In this document: piece by piece, positions 16,563-24,620 of the stretch
Layout of the letters: the number at the start of each line of letters is the position of its first letter
Position numbering within the stretch: the first letter of the stretch is position 1
Assembly: GCF_023913755.1 (NCBI RefSeq)
Contig: NZ_JAMXBJ010000022.1
Coordinates: forward strand, 1-39,200
Origin: Pseudarthrobacter cellobiosi
GTDB taxonomy: Bacteria > Actinomycetota > Actinomycetes > Actinomycetales > Micrococcaceae
Reading direction: 5' to 3'
DNA length: 39,200 bases
Notes under the pieces: model-generated
The model's input: only the letters and a program-made list of their open reading frames with translations
Told to the model about the DNA's origin: nothing
Databases searched by the model: none
Translations under genes and position numbers: made by a program

Positions 16563-16898
16563 GGTGCTCGGGCCTGCCGGCGCCTGCACCTGACCCATGA
16601 GGGGCCTGCATGATTCCCGTCAAGAAGCCTGCTGGCGATCGTGACGTGACGTCGACCTAAAAGGGAACGTCTGCATTGTTGTTTAAAAGTGCACGAGTCT
16701 GCCGACGTCTGCACCTGGCCGCGAGGACCCGCACGATCTTCCCGTCACGACGCCTGCCAGCGATCGTGACGTGACGCCCCCTAGGAAACGGGGCGTCTGC
16801 ACTATGTTCTCCAGCTAACACGCCTGCCGACGGCGTTAGCCTGGCCCCTAAGGGCCTGCACTTTTCTTCAGCCACGCCGCCTACCGACGAGCGTGACC
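16563..16898. repeat. Array of six alternating hairpins with a conserved loop
   Basis: Six type-A hairpins start at 16563, 16618, 16689, 16743, 16814 and 16871 (spacing 55, 71, 54, 71, 57). Each has a loop related to CGCCTGCCGACG but a different stem, for example GGTGC/GCACC, CGTCACGA/TCGTGACG and GCTAAC/GTTAGC. Type-B hairpins lie between them: GACGCCCC/GGGGCGTC (16773-16797) and GGCCC-CTAA-GGGCC (16843-16856), followed by TGCAC or TGCAT. The alternating spacing makes a 126-bp higher-order repeat, three copies. It sits directly upstream of the HTH-helicase operon, so it is either its mRNA leader or part of the origin. Confidence 0.75.
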
Positions 16899-17080
16899 TG
16901 ATGTTCAGTTGCGCACTTGGGAATTCCAAGTAACAAAACCATATCATCACCTTGATCATCTTTGATAGGCAAATCGCGGACACCGGCGGCAATTCAAATG
17001 TTTAGTGTTACGCCACAGTTACCCCTCGAAGATCGGAGATGCGAATGCTTGATTGCTCGGGCGGAGGGGAGTGGGAGGCA

Positions 17081-17341
17081 TGTCGCACTAGCGAATTTAG
17101 GGTCTGTGCGACATGGTTTCCCTCGAGTTATCAACGAAAACAGCACCTTGTCGCACTGTCGCACACGTTTGAAAGTTTTCTTTGGGGACGGCTAATGAAT
17201 AGGCGTCTTTAAAGTAGGTTCTTTTTTCAGTGCTACAGTGCGACACTTTGTTTAAATATGCTCAAATATCAACAAAAACTCCTGTCGCACTTGGTGTCGC
17301 ACAACCTGTCGCACACCAATGTCGAGTGTGGGTGTGCGACG
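17081..17341. other. Iteron cluster, candidate replication origin
   Basis: The octamer TGTCGCAC occurs on the plus strand at 17081, 17149, 17157, 17283, 17295 and 17307, and its complement at 17106 and 17238, with a 7/8 match at 17334. Three copies at 17283, 17295 and 17307 are spaced exactly 12 bp. AT-rich DNA (GTTTAAATATGCTCAAATAT) lies between the two groups and could be the melting site. Iterons next to a D5/P4 helicase gene are the usual layout of an origin. The rest of 16899-17493 shows no gene. Confidence 0.65.
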
Positions 17342-17493
17342 GACTTCGCGGGGAAGTTGCTGTCCGCCGGCAGTCAACTCCTCTGCGACCCTTCAGCTGA
17401 GCATGGCCCGTAGGCGGCGCGGCACCTGACCGCGGTTGTCTGATTCCGAGCTCGCAGTCAAAGGTATTCGAATATATGTTCTATATTTAACCC

Positions 17494-17778
17494 GTGATCA
17501 AGCGAGGTACTCCTGAGGACTCCGAGCGCATGTTTGCCCGGATCCATGCGGAAGAGAGCCGTCCGATTGATGATCCGGCTCCCATCAGGGAGTTCCCGAA
17601 GTATGGCCGGCCCTTGGTGTACGTGAGCGGAATCTATGGCAAGGCTGTGGGATGGACCCGCAACTATGGCTTGATTGAGTGGCTCGACTCATCCAGCAAA
17701 TACCATGTTGGGTGGGCACATTCGTCCAGTATCAAGCGGGTGAAGCCTGACGAGTGGAAGGGCGCCGGCGGGCTGTAG
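17494..17778 (+). CDS. Small hypothetical protein, possibly SH3-like
   Basis: 94 residues from a GTG at 17494 that lacks a clear ribosome site; an ATG at 17530 with GAGGAC upstream is an alternative. The C-terminal part is strand-rich with several aromatic residues (VYVSGIYGKAVGWTRNYGLI, then YHVGWAHSSSIKRV), which suggests a small SH3-like barrel; this is only a composition-based impression. No family is recognised. It follows the iteron cluster on the plus strand and converges with the helicase-associated-domain gene. Confidence 0.5.
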   Translation: MIKRGTPEDSERMFARIHAEESRPIDDPAPIREFPKYGRPLVYVSGIYGKAVGWTRNYGLIEWLDSSSKYHVGWAHSSSIKRVKPDEWKGAGGL

Positions 17779-17916
17779 CGAGCGCTGGCAGTTGTCGCGC
17801 TTAGGTGGCGCGGTTTGCGACGGTCTCTGGGCCAGTAACGTCTGCTTCGCAGGGACCTGCACCGACCGGAGCGATTTCGCCGGAGGTCTTGAACTGCTCC
17901 GTTTCGACAAGGCAAG

Positions 17917-18573
17917 CTACTTGCGTCGGCCGCCTCGGTGACCTCTGCCTTCCCGCCACCCTGGCAGGAGGTTGTTCAGCTGATCCTCCTTGGCCGCATC
18001 CATTCTTCCAGAACGGTAGTCAGTGCGCTGCCCATGCAGCCACACACCCAACGTGCGTTCGTGGGGATCGTCCGTCTTCTGGTGCCGCGGCCAGTCACCG
18101 CCCGCAGTCCTGACTCTCTGGATCTCCTCCAGCCGGTGTTGCCACCGCGACTCATCCTCGGCTTTACGGCTTGAGGGCTTGTCCCAGCCGGGAATCACCG
18201 CCAAGGCATCCCGATACGTGGGGGAGAGGCTCCCCTCGGCGGACTGCCGGCGGCGGTTTGCCAACCATGCCGCCAGCGCACGCTCTCGAGGTGTCTTTCC
18301 ATGGCTGACCGGCAGCCGGCCCTGGGCTTCATGGAAGGTGATGACGTCGGCGAGGTTCCGCAGGCCTGCCTCGGATATCCGCGGGGCTGGCGGCGCCAGT
18401 GCCGCTTTGTGCGCTTCTCGGATGCCCAGGTCGGCCCTCGCAGCAATCTGGAGGTGATACCGAACGGTAGTTTCCGCAACACGGGCCGCGGCGGCGATCT
18501 TCGAAGTCGGAATGCCCTGCCGGTACATCTGCACCCACTCCGAGTCAGGTGCGCTGCGTCTCCGTTCAGTCAT
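17917..18573 (-). CDS. Helicase-associated domain protein with N-terminal HTH
   Basis: 218 residues. Residues about 10-45 form a helix-turn-helix (WVQMYRQGIPTSKIAAAARV). Two repeats of the helicase-associated domain follow: ADVITFHEAQGRLPVSHGKT with LAAWLANRRRQ, then GGDWPRHQKTDD with LGVWLHGQRTDYRSG and LNNLLPGW. In larger proteins this domain lies C-terminal to SF2 helicases and probably binds nucleic acid; here it stands without a helicase. The start overlaps the stop of the upstream 77-residue gene by eight bases, indicating a coupled operon. Confidence 0.7.
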   Translation of the reverse strand: MTERRRSAPDSEWVQMYRQGIPTSKIAAAARVAETTVRYHLQIAARADLGIREAHKAALAPPAPRISEAGLRNLADVITFHEAQGRLPVSHGKTPRERALAAWLANRRRQSAEGSLSPTYRDALAVIPGWDKPSSRKAEDESRWQHRLEEIQRVRTAGGDWPRHQKTDDPHERTLGVWLHGQRTDYRSGRMDAAKEDQLNNLLPGWREGRGHRGGRRK

Positions 18574-18799
18574 TGCGGTCCAGAATCGCCCTTAGGTCGG
18601 CGGCACGTTTCAGTTCGGCAACTACGGCAGAATCCCTAAGTATCCCGAGTCTTCCCTTCACAACTTCCCCCTTGGGTTGAATTTTGACGGGTCGCACCGG
18701 CCAGAGAACCTGCGCGGTTTGATTCCGTCCTAAGACTAGGGGAAAGCAGCGCGGCCCTGGCGAAGCGTCGCACGCCAGCTCCTCTCGCCCTTTCGCCAT
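18566..18799 (-). CDS. Small protein coupled to the helicase-associated domain gene
   Basis: 77 residues from an ATG with AAGGGT upstream. Its last codons and TGA overlap the ATG of the next gene by eight bases, so the two are read together. The sequence has a strand-rich middle (FPLVLGRNQTAQVLWPVRPV) and a helical end (AVVAELKRAADLRAILDRND). No family is recognised; it may be a partner or regulator of the downstream DNA-binding protein. It is divergent from the HTH gene at 18844. Confidence 0.55.
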   Translation of the reverse strand: MAKGREELACDASPGPRCFPLVLGRNQTAQVLWPVRPVKIQPKGEVVKGRLGILRDSAVVAELKRAADLRAILDRND

Positions 18800-18843
18800 C
18801 GTTCATACCCTTGGGAAGGCGGGCCCGAACATAGGATGGTGCG

Positions 18844-19089
18844 GTGACCGATGAACCGAAGAAGCACCGCTTCCTGACCATTGAGCAGGCCGCGGAAGAA
18901 CTCAATGTGAGCCCCAACCAGATCCGCGCTCTGCTAAAGGCGGGGGACTTGCGCGCTATCCAGATCGGCGGGCGCGGGCTCTGGCGCGTCGCTGCCCTCG
19001 ATCTTGAGCGTTACATTGCCGACGCCTACAGAATCACAGCCGAGAGGATCGCGGCCGGAGGCTTCCCGGACGAGGTGCAGCCTCCGTAA
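18844..19089 (+). CDS. Excisionase/BldC-type helix-turn-helix protein
   Basis: 81 residues from a GTG start. The domain is clear: FLTIEQAAEELNVSPNQIRA, then LLKAGDLRAIQIGGRGLWRV and ALDLERYIADAYRIT. This is the MerR-like winged helix of excisionases and BldC-type regulators, in which the first helix is EQAAEELN and the recognition helix QIRALLKAG. In Arthrobacter-type genomes such small proteins are widespread. It is divergent from the two-gene minus-strand operon and could regulate that pair. Confidence 0.75.
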   Translation: MTDEPKKHRFLTIEQAAEELNVSPNQIRALLKAGDLRAIQIGGRGLWRVAALDLERYIADAYRITAERIAAGGFPDEVQPP

Positions 19090-19152
19090 CGCCTTGGCGC
19101 ATTCATGGTTCCCTGCAATCTACGATCATCGGGTCAACCATTGGGGGGAACC

Positions 19153-19359
19153 ATGCAGTACAAACGCGCAGCAGGGATTTACGTAGCCGGTATCTGCCTT
19201 ATTCTCGGCGGCCCGCCTGTCAGCTTCATCGGAACATCTTTCGGAACTTGGTTCGCTTTCAATAACCCGGCCACCACTATGAGCGGCCTATTTATCGGCG
19301 TGGCTGTGTTCGGGGGCCTGCTGGGCATGGGACTGCCCCGGCTTTTGTTGACTCGGTGA
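19153..19359 (+). CDS. Small membrane protein with two transmembrane segments
   Basis: 68 residues from the ATG at 19153, with GGGGGGAA upstream; a longer frame from 19105 lacks a ribosome site. Two hydrophobic segments are seen, at about residues 8-28 (IYVAGICLILGGPPVSFIG) and 40-62 (GLFIGVAVFGGLLGMGLPRL), with lysine and arginine at both ends, so both termini are probably cytoplasmic. No family is recognised. It follows the HTH gene by 63 bases on the same strand. Confidence 0.6.
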   Translation: MQYKRAAGIYVAGICLILGGPPVSFIGTSFGTWFAFNNPATTMSGLFIGVAVFGGLLGMGLPRLLLTR

Positions 19360-19397
19360 CCTGCCCTAGGGATTGGTTACCCCGTGAAGAATGAGCC

Positions 19398-20190
19398 TCA
19401 GGCTGTTTGGGATGGGTTCTGGCAGTGCAGCTCGTGCCCGATCGTGGTGCGGTAGTCGAGCCCGGAATGGCGGCGCTGGCGGTTGTAGAAAATCTCGATG
19501 TAGTCGAAGATCGCGTTGGCCAGGTCCGTCCGGGTCTTCCAGCGGTTCCTGTTCAAGAGCTCGATCTGCACGCTGGACCAGAAGGACTCCATCATTGGGT
19601 TGTCATACCCGTCCCCAATCGTCCCGAACGAGGGCATCAGGCCGGCTGAGCGGATCCTGTTGGTTAAGGCCCAGGACTTGAACTGGACGCGGTGTCGGCA
19701 TGGACGATGCCGCCCGGGACGGGTCGGCGGTTTCTAATGGCCATGTCCAGGGCGTGACGATCAAGGCAGAGTCCTGGCTGCGGTCGATCGACCACCCAAC
19801 GATCCTGCGGCTGAAGGTGTCCATCACGGCACAGCAGTAAACCTTGCCCTCCCTCGTCGGATGCTCGGTGATGTCCATGACCCAGAGCTCGTTCGGCGAC
19901 AGCCTGTGGAATTTACGGTGCACGAGATCGTCGCTGGTGGCGATGCCGCACAGGCGTTTGACCTTGGCCGGGCCAGGCAGCCCGGCGATTCCGGCCACGC
20001 TCATCAGCTCCGCGGCCAGGTGCTCGCTGACTTGCAGGCCCATGCCCCGTGTCAGTTCGGCGTGGATCCGGCGGGACCCGTAGGTGCCGCGGCTGGCCGT
20101 GTGCACCTCCCTGATGATCCCGGTCAGCCATTGCCGGCGCATCCGGGTCGGTGACAGCGGCCTCTTCCGGTACTTGTAGTAGCCGGGCAA
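19398..20190 (-). pseudogene. Decayed IS3-family transposase (OrfB)
   Basis: Two frames together give an IS3-type OrfB. The first part has the HTH_21 region (SRGTYGSRRIHAELTRGMGL) and the first catalytic Asp in WVMDITEHPTREGKVY; the last part has the catalytic Glu region DGYDNPMMESFWSSVQIELL and RRHSGLDYRTTIGHEL. Between them the frame is lost at least twice, near 19765 and near 19700, where the second catalytic Asp and DHG should lie. The N-terminus begins abruptly at GYYKYRKRPLS and no orfA was found, so the element is truncated and inactive. Confidence 0.85.
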
Positions 20191-20205
20191 GGAGTCTACA
20201 AAACC

Positions 20206-20407
20206 TGGGGGCAGTCAGTCCCCAGTTCCGCACGTTTTTTGCGGTCGCTGGCATCAGCGACAAATTTTCGAACTGGCGCGCCCTAGCGGGGGCGTCACCC
20301 GGGTGGATGTGCTCAACATGGAGAACTCGCGGCTGGGAAACGGCGTGCTTGTCTGGCCTGGTGAACCGCCGCTTCGGATCGAGCCGCTCGAAATCCGCGG
20401 GAAATAG
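20206..20407 (+). pseudogene. Gene remnant, C-terminal end only
   Basis: An open plus-strand frame without a clear start ends in TAG at 20407. The visible end reads RQIFELARPSGGVTRVDVLN and then NGVLVWPGEPPLRIEPLEIR, with protein-like codon use. It lies directly beside the truncated end of the IS3 remnant, so it may be the 3' part of a gene broken by that insertion. No family is recognised. Confidence 0.35.
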
Positions 20408-20450
20408 CTGGGCTCTGGTCCTGGCATTGGACTTGACTAACGTTGGCTGG

Positions 20451-21740
20451 CTACCGCATCGATGGTGGAAGCTCGTCTACAGCGCGGGCAGCTGAGTCCC
20501 AGTGCCGCACGTAAAACGACTTCGCGGCCCATGTGTACAACGCCCCTTGAAGCGCAGTCTGAACGTCGTCAGTACGGCTCAGAATTTCGTAGAACGTTTG
20601 GCTGCTGGGACTGAAGTTACCACCGTACAGACTGGCTGCGGCTGCTAGTTCATTTTGGGTGTATCCGAGGGCGGTTGCCGCCCCTTCCCACACTTCGGTG
20701 ATCACCCTGACGGCCTCTTCTACATCCTTCCGCGCGAGAGCTTCCTTTGGCCGCTCGTGCGCCTCTTCTGCTTTCTTTAAGGCATGCAAGTTTTCCTTCG
20801 AATCTTCTTCGCGGTAGGCGGCGAGCCGAGCCCTATAGGCCTTTAGCGACTGTTGGCCCGGCATGGGCTCTGCGGTCAGCGTAGAGAGACGAGACTCGAA
20901 CCTGAGTAGCAGCTCGATCATTCCGCCGAGCAATCTAAAAGCACCTGTCCGTAATGAGTTCGCCGACCGCTTCGCACCGACCAGCAAGGGCTCGTCGTCC
21001 CACCCGTACTCCTGGTCGTCCCACCCGTACTCCTGGTCGTCCGGCCCTGCACTCACACGGTTTTTGAGGTCTTGGAATAGCTGTTGCCTGAAAGTCCAAT
21101 CGGCATACATGTAGTCCACGAGCGTGAAATACTGCTGGACATCTGCCCAAGAACCTGGGACGGGTAATGCGGAGTACCGTCCGGCCGTATAGTCAAGCAG
21201 TGACCACGCGGATTGCCGATTCAACCCTCGGAATTCGTCTTCGTGGGCAAGTGTCCGAGCCCGCAATCGCTGTGAAATCCAGGGCGCCAAGGCATGCGCA
21301 AACATGCGCAGTCGGATGTCGGTGGCAGCGGACTGAATCGTCACCGTCGTTGGGATACTCTTAATCCGGTCTTCGTAGGGTGCTATCAGCGCCAACCCAT
21401 GAAGTGACGACAGGGCGTCTTCAACAAGCAACGCGGCGCCATCGTTGCTAATTCTTGCGACAAAAACGGGGAGCGTGGCGCTTTTCCAGTATTCCTCGTG
21501 TTGCTCGATTTGAACTGACCGAGCCTGATTATCGGTGAAGTAATCATCAGTCCCCTTTGACTGAAATCCAGCAACGAAGGCTGTCGCGGCTCCGCGCTTA
21601 TCACCGTCTTCCCTCGTAAGTGTCGCGAAACCGACGAGATCGATTCCAGAGTCCACGTCCTGAGGCCAGGGAAAGTGATACACCTCCATAGTGCGCAGTG
21701 CCTTCTCAAGGAGTGCCAATGCCTCTGCCGATGACTTCAT
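20451..21740 (-). CDS. DUF4365 domain protein (nuclease-like N-terminus)
   Basis: 429 residues from the ATG at 21740; the frame extends to an ATG at 21779 without a better ribosome site. The N-terminal 150 residues match DUF4365: FPWPQDVDSGIDLVGFATL, VAGFQSKGTDDYF, VQIEQHEEYWKSATLPVFVA. The Asp of GID and QxKG are arranged like a PD-(D/E)XK nuclease core, so DNA cleavage is plausible. The C-terminal 250 residues are helical and unassigned. A heptapeptide DDQEYGW is repeated in tandem (21-bp DNA repeat at 20995-21036). DUF4365 genes often sit in defence regions, as here. Confidence 0.75.
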   Translation of the reverse strand: MKSSAEALALLEKALRTMEVYHFPWPQDVDSGIDLVGFATLTREDGDKRGAATAFVAGFQSKGTDDYFTDNQARSVQIEQHEEYWKSATLPVFVARISNDGAALLVEDALSSLHGLALIAPYEDRIKSIPTTVTIQSAATDIRLRMFAHALAPWISQRLRARTLAHEDEFRGLNRQSAWSLLDYTAGRYSALPVPGSWADVQQYFTLVDYMYADWTFRQQLFQDLKNRVSAGPDDQEYGWDDQEYGWDDEPLLVGAKRSANSLRTGAFRLLGGMIELLLRFESRLSTLTAEPMPGQQSLKAYRARLAAYREEDSKENLHALKKAEEAHERPKEALARKDVEEAVRVITEVWEGAATALGYTQNELAAAASLYGGNFSPSSQTFYEILSRTDDVQTALQGALYTWAAKSFYVRHWDSAARAVDELPPSMR

Positions 21741-21827
21741 ATTCCCGGGTGTTCCGGGGAGCTCGCCTACCATCCCCATAGCCTATACAGCGCTACTCGC
21801 CGTTGGAGCAAACGTCCTTGGCAGGGC

Positions 21828-22045
21828 TATTCGTTCCCTGGCGCCCTTCGCTTGAGCAGGACCAGCGACGGTCCGCCGTCTGATAGCTCCCGAACGTCTT
21901 CTGCAAGCGCTTGCCGTGATGCGGCGAGTAGGCGCTCAGTGATCACCCCCCCTGCCAATGCGACTGCTCCACGACCGGGTTGATCCGGCAGGCGCGGAGA
22001 CGGTTCCGGCCGCGGTTCGGGGATGGCACGCGTCGTGTTGATCGT
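21828..22045 (-). pseudogene. Possible gene remnant or small gene upstream of the DUF4365 gene
   Basis: The minus frame from about 22045 to a TAG at 21828 reads as protein: RAIPEPRPEPSPRLPDQPGR, then GAVALAGGVITERLLAASRQ and ALAEDVRELSDGG. It has no ATG; a GTG at 21946 after a G-run could start a 39-residue product. It is either the C-terminal piece of a lost gene or a small gene. No family is recognised. Confidence 0.3.
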
Positions 22046-22061
22046 TTAGCGGCATTTCTAT

Positions 22062-22169
22062 TTATTTCTTTCGTCGGCGCGGAGTAAGCTCACCAAGCAA
22101 GTCGTAAAGCCCCGGGCGGCGTTCCATCGCTGTGGAGACAAGCAGCAATTCAGGTCCGGACTTGGCGTT
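22062..22169 (-). pseudogene. Possible C-terminal gene fragment
   Basis: A 35-codon open minus frame ends in TAA at 22062: SGPELLLVSTAMERRPGLYD then LLGELTPRRRKK. The composition looks protein-like and the basic end is typical of a natural C-terminus. It is bounded upstream by a TAG at 22170. Likely a fragment, and it partly overlaps the upstream region of the DUF262 gene on the other strand. Confidence 0.3.
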
Positions 22170-22244
22170 CTAGTGCGGTCTCGCGAGAATCGATCCTCGC
22201 GCGGCGCGGGAAGCGTGCTAGACGTTACCGGTAGGTTTGGGATC

Positions 22245-24362
22245 GTGGAGACTTTCAAGCGGACCCCGCTGCAGCTGTTCAATCTGCCCCAGAATTTCGT
22301 AATCCCTTTATTTCAGCGCCCTTACGTTTGGAAAGAGGTCGAGCAGTGGGAGCCGTTGTGGAAAGACATTCGTCGTGTCGCGGAACTCCGGATCGCTCAG
22401 CCGCACGTCAACGCCACACACTTTCTCGGAGCCGTCGTGATCCAGTCACACGAGGCTCAGAGTAAACGCCTAACCACGTGGAACGTGATTGACGGCCAGC
22501 AGCGGCTGACCACTCTGCAAGTTCTTGCTGACGCGACACGCTCTTTGCTTGCACAGGCAAACCTCTCGAAGCTCGCCGGTCAGCTCGAAGACCTGACCCA
22601 CAACTCCGAAAAGTATGTAGAGGACGGTGACAGTCCTCTCAAGCTCCGCCACCTGAACAAGGACCGGGAGCCCTTCGATGAACTTATGACCGCAGATTCG
22701 CCTGTCGACTATGAGGAACTCTCACACTCGGACTCACAGATCGTTGCCGCCCACCGTTATTTCTCAACTGTCGTAGAGCAATGGCTAGGGGTGCGGGACG
22801 CTGATGATTACACGCCCAAGGCCAAGGAACTGACCAACGTTCTCCTGGACGGTCTGCAACTTGTGTCGATCGAGCTGGAGGCGGCAGAGAATTCGCAGGA
22901 AATTTTCGAGACACTCAACGCGCGAGGGACGCCGTTAACGGCCGCCGATTTGGTGCGCAATTTCGTGTTCCAGCGCCTCAACGGTGAGGGCGGCGACACC
23001 AAGAAGGCGTACCGCGAGGACTGGCCCTTCGAGACGAAATTTTGGATGCGGGAGGTGAGCGTCGGTCGAAACCTCGTAAGCCGCAGTTCCCTCTTTCTCA
23101 ACCAATGGTTGGTGGCAAGGACTGGCGAGGAAGTCAGTCCGCAGGCCACCTTTTACCGGTTCAAGTCATGGGTGGAACTGGAATCGGGTCAGAGGATGGC
23201 CGCCTTGCTGCCGGTGATCAAACATCAAGCCCAGCAGTACCAGACGTGGACCGAGGATGCAGCACAACTTGGAGGATCGTTCGATTCTGCCGTGATGGCT
23301 TTCTATCGAATGCGAGCAAGCGGCGTCGAGGTTTTGAAGCCGTTGCTGATTTGGCTGTATGAACCGGGGCGAAACCTTCCACAGGAGAGCATCGACAGGA
23401 TCGTTCAGGCTGCAGAGAGTTGGGTGTATCGTCGCCAGATGCTCCGCCTGTCGGGCAGCGATCTGGGACGCATCGTCGCCGACGTCATTGCGGCCAGCAC
23501 GGGAGTTTCTACCGGCGAATTGCCGGGGCGTGTGATCGGTCACTTAACTCGCCTCAATGTCACCAGTACCTATTGGCCCGGGGACGACGAAGTTCGGCTA
23601 ACCCTCGGCACGGAGGCTGTGTACTCTCGTTTTCCACGGGCCAGACTGCGTATGTTCCTCGAGGCCATCGAGGACCACTATCGCGCCGAGACTGGGCAGC
23701 CGCAGATTGAGCGTAAGGGGTACCCGATCGAGCACATCCTGCCGCGGAGCTGGAAGGACACCTGGCCGGTCGAGACCCCGGAGGCTGACGAGGCACGCCA
23801 GGCAAGGGTACACCGGCTTGGTAACCTGACCTTGCTGACGAAGTCCCTGAACTCCAAGGTCTCCAACGGGCCTTGGCTAGCCAAACGCGCTGCGCTCCTG
23901 CAGCACAACACGATTACGCTTACGGGCCGGGTGGTCAGCAAGACGGAGCACCACGATTGGGACGAATCGCTCATCGACAATCGCGCCGTAGAACTGATCG
24001 ACGCAATTCTCGATATCTGGCCCGTCCCGGAGGGCCATCGCGGCAAGGTTGTCGACCCTCAAACCAAAGCTGGTGATTGGGTCGAGCTCAAGCACCTGAT
24101 CGAGGCCGGGCTCCTGGGAAGCGGCGACACTTTGTCGGCGACCCACAGGGACTTCAAGGGCAGAGAAGCGGTGCTAACGTCCGATGGTGCGATTGAGCTC
24201 GATGGAAAACGGTACACGTCGCCGTCTGCCGCTGGTCACGCCCTACGAAAGAAGGCGACGAACGGCTGGTACTTCTGGGCTGTGGGTGATGGACGACGAC
24301 TGCGTGACGTCCGCGCCGAGTTCCAGAACATGAATCGTGAAGCCGTCTTCGACCTAACATAA
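22245..24362 (+). CDS. DUF262-DUF1524 protein of GmrSD type with C-terminal RAMA domain
   Basis: About 705 residues from the GTG at 22245 (VETFKRTPLQLFNL); the frame is open to 22173. Three parts are visible. An N-terminal DUF262 domain has IPLFQRPYVW and the ParB/sulfiredoxin-like motif NVIDGQQRLTTLQVL. A DUF1524 HNH-type nuclease has IEHILPRSW and HRLGNLTLLTKSLNSKVSN. A C-terminal RAMA-like domain (VELKHLIEAGLLGSGDTL, YTSPSAAGHALRKKATNGWY) is the type found in restriction systems that sense DNA modification. GmrSD-type enzymes are type IV restriction nucleases acting on modified phage DNA. This protein may act similarly, with RAMA giving target recognition. Confidence 0.88.
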   Translation: METFKRTPLQLFNLPQNFVIPLFQRPYVWKEVEQWEPLWKDIRRVAELRIAQPHVNATHFLGAVVIQSHEAQSKRLTTWNVIDGQQRLTTLQVLADATRSLLAQANLSKLAGQLEDLTHNSEKYVEDGDSPLKLRHLNKDREPFDELMTADSPVDYEELSHSDSQIVAAHRYFSTVVEQWLGVRDADDYTPKAKELTNVLLDGLQLVSIELEAAENSQEIFETLNARGTPLTAADLVRNFVFQRLNGEGGDTKKAYREDWPFETKFWMREVSVGRNLVSRSSLFLNQWLVARTGEEVSPQATFYRFKSWVELESGQRMAALLPVIKHQAQQYQTWTEDAAQLGGSFDSAVMAFYRMRASGVEVLKPLLIWLYEPGRNLPQESIDRIVQAAESWVYRRQMLRLSGSDLGRIVADVIAASTGVSTGELPGRVIGHLTRLNVTSTYWPGDDEVRLTLGTEAVYSRFPRARLRMFLEAIEDHYRAETGQPQIERKGYPIEHILPRSWKDTWPVETPEADEARQARVHRLGNLTLLTKSLNSKVSNGPWLAKRAALLQHNTITLTGRVVSKTEHHDWDESLIDNRAVELIDAILDIWPVPEGHRGKVVDPQTKAGDWVELKHLIEAGLLGSGDTLSATHRDFKGREAVLTSDGAIELDGKRYTSPSAAGHALRKKATNGWYFWAVGDGRRLRDVRAEFQNMNREAVFDLT

Positions 24363-24620
24363 GCCTCGCCTAAGGCACCGACCGACCGCCGAGGGGAGGC
24401 GAGAGCCGTGCCTCGCGTTCGTCGCGGAGACCCGGCGGCAACTGGTGGGTCGTGAGACTTCAAGAGGACGGCCAGACGACAACTGAGTTCGTCGTTAGTG
24501 GACCGCAGGTCCAGCGAATAGCAGATAGCCGAGATGTGTCCCTCCAGTGTGATGTGATACTGGTGTGAACCGACACGACCCGCACCTTCGCGCCGCGCAC
24601 GTCAAGGGGGATTACTGCCT

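Noticed and set aside
16563..16898. CRISPR array or integron attC sites
   Set aside because: Units are imperfect, stems differ and no cas or integron integrase is present; the attC core GTTRRRY is not consistently found.
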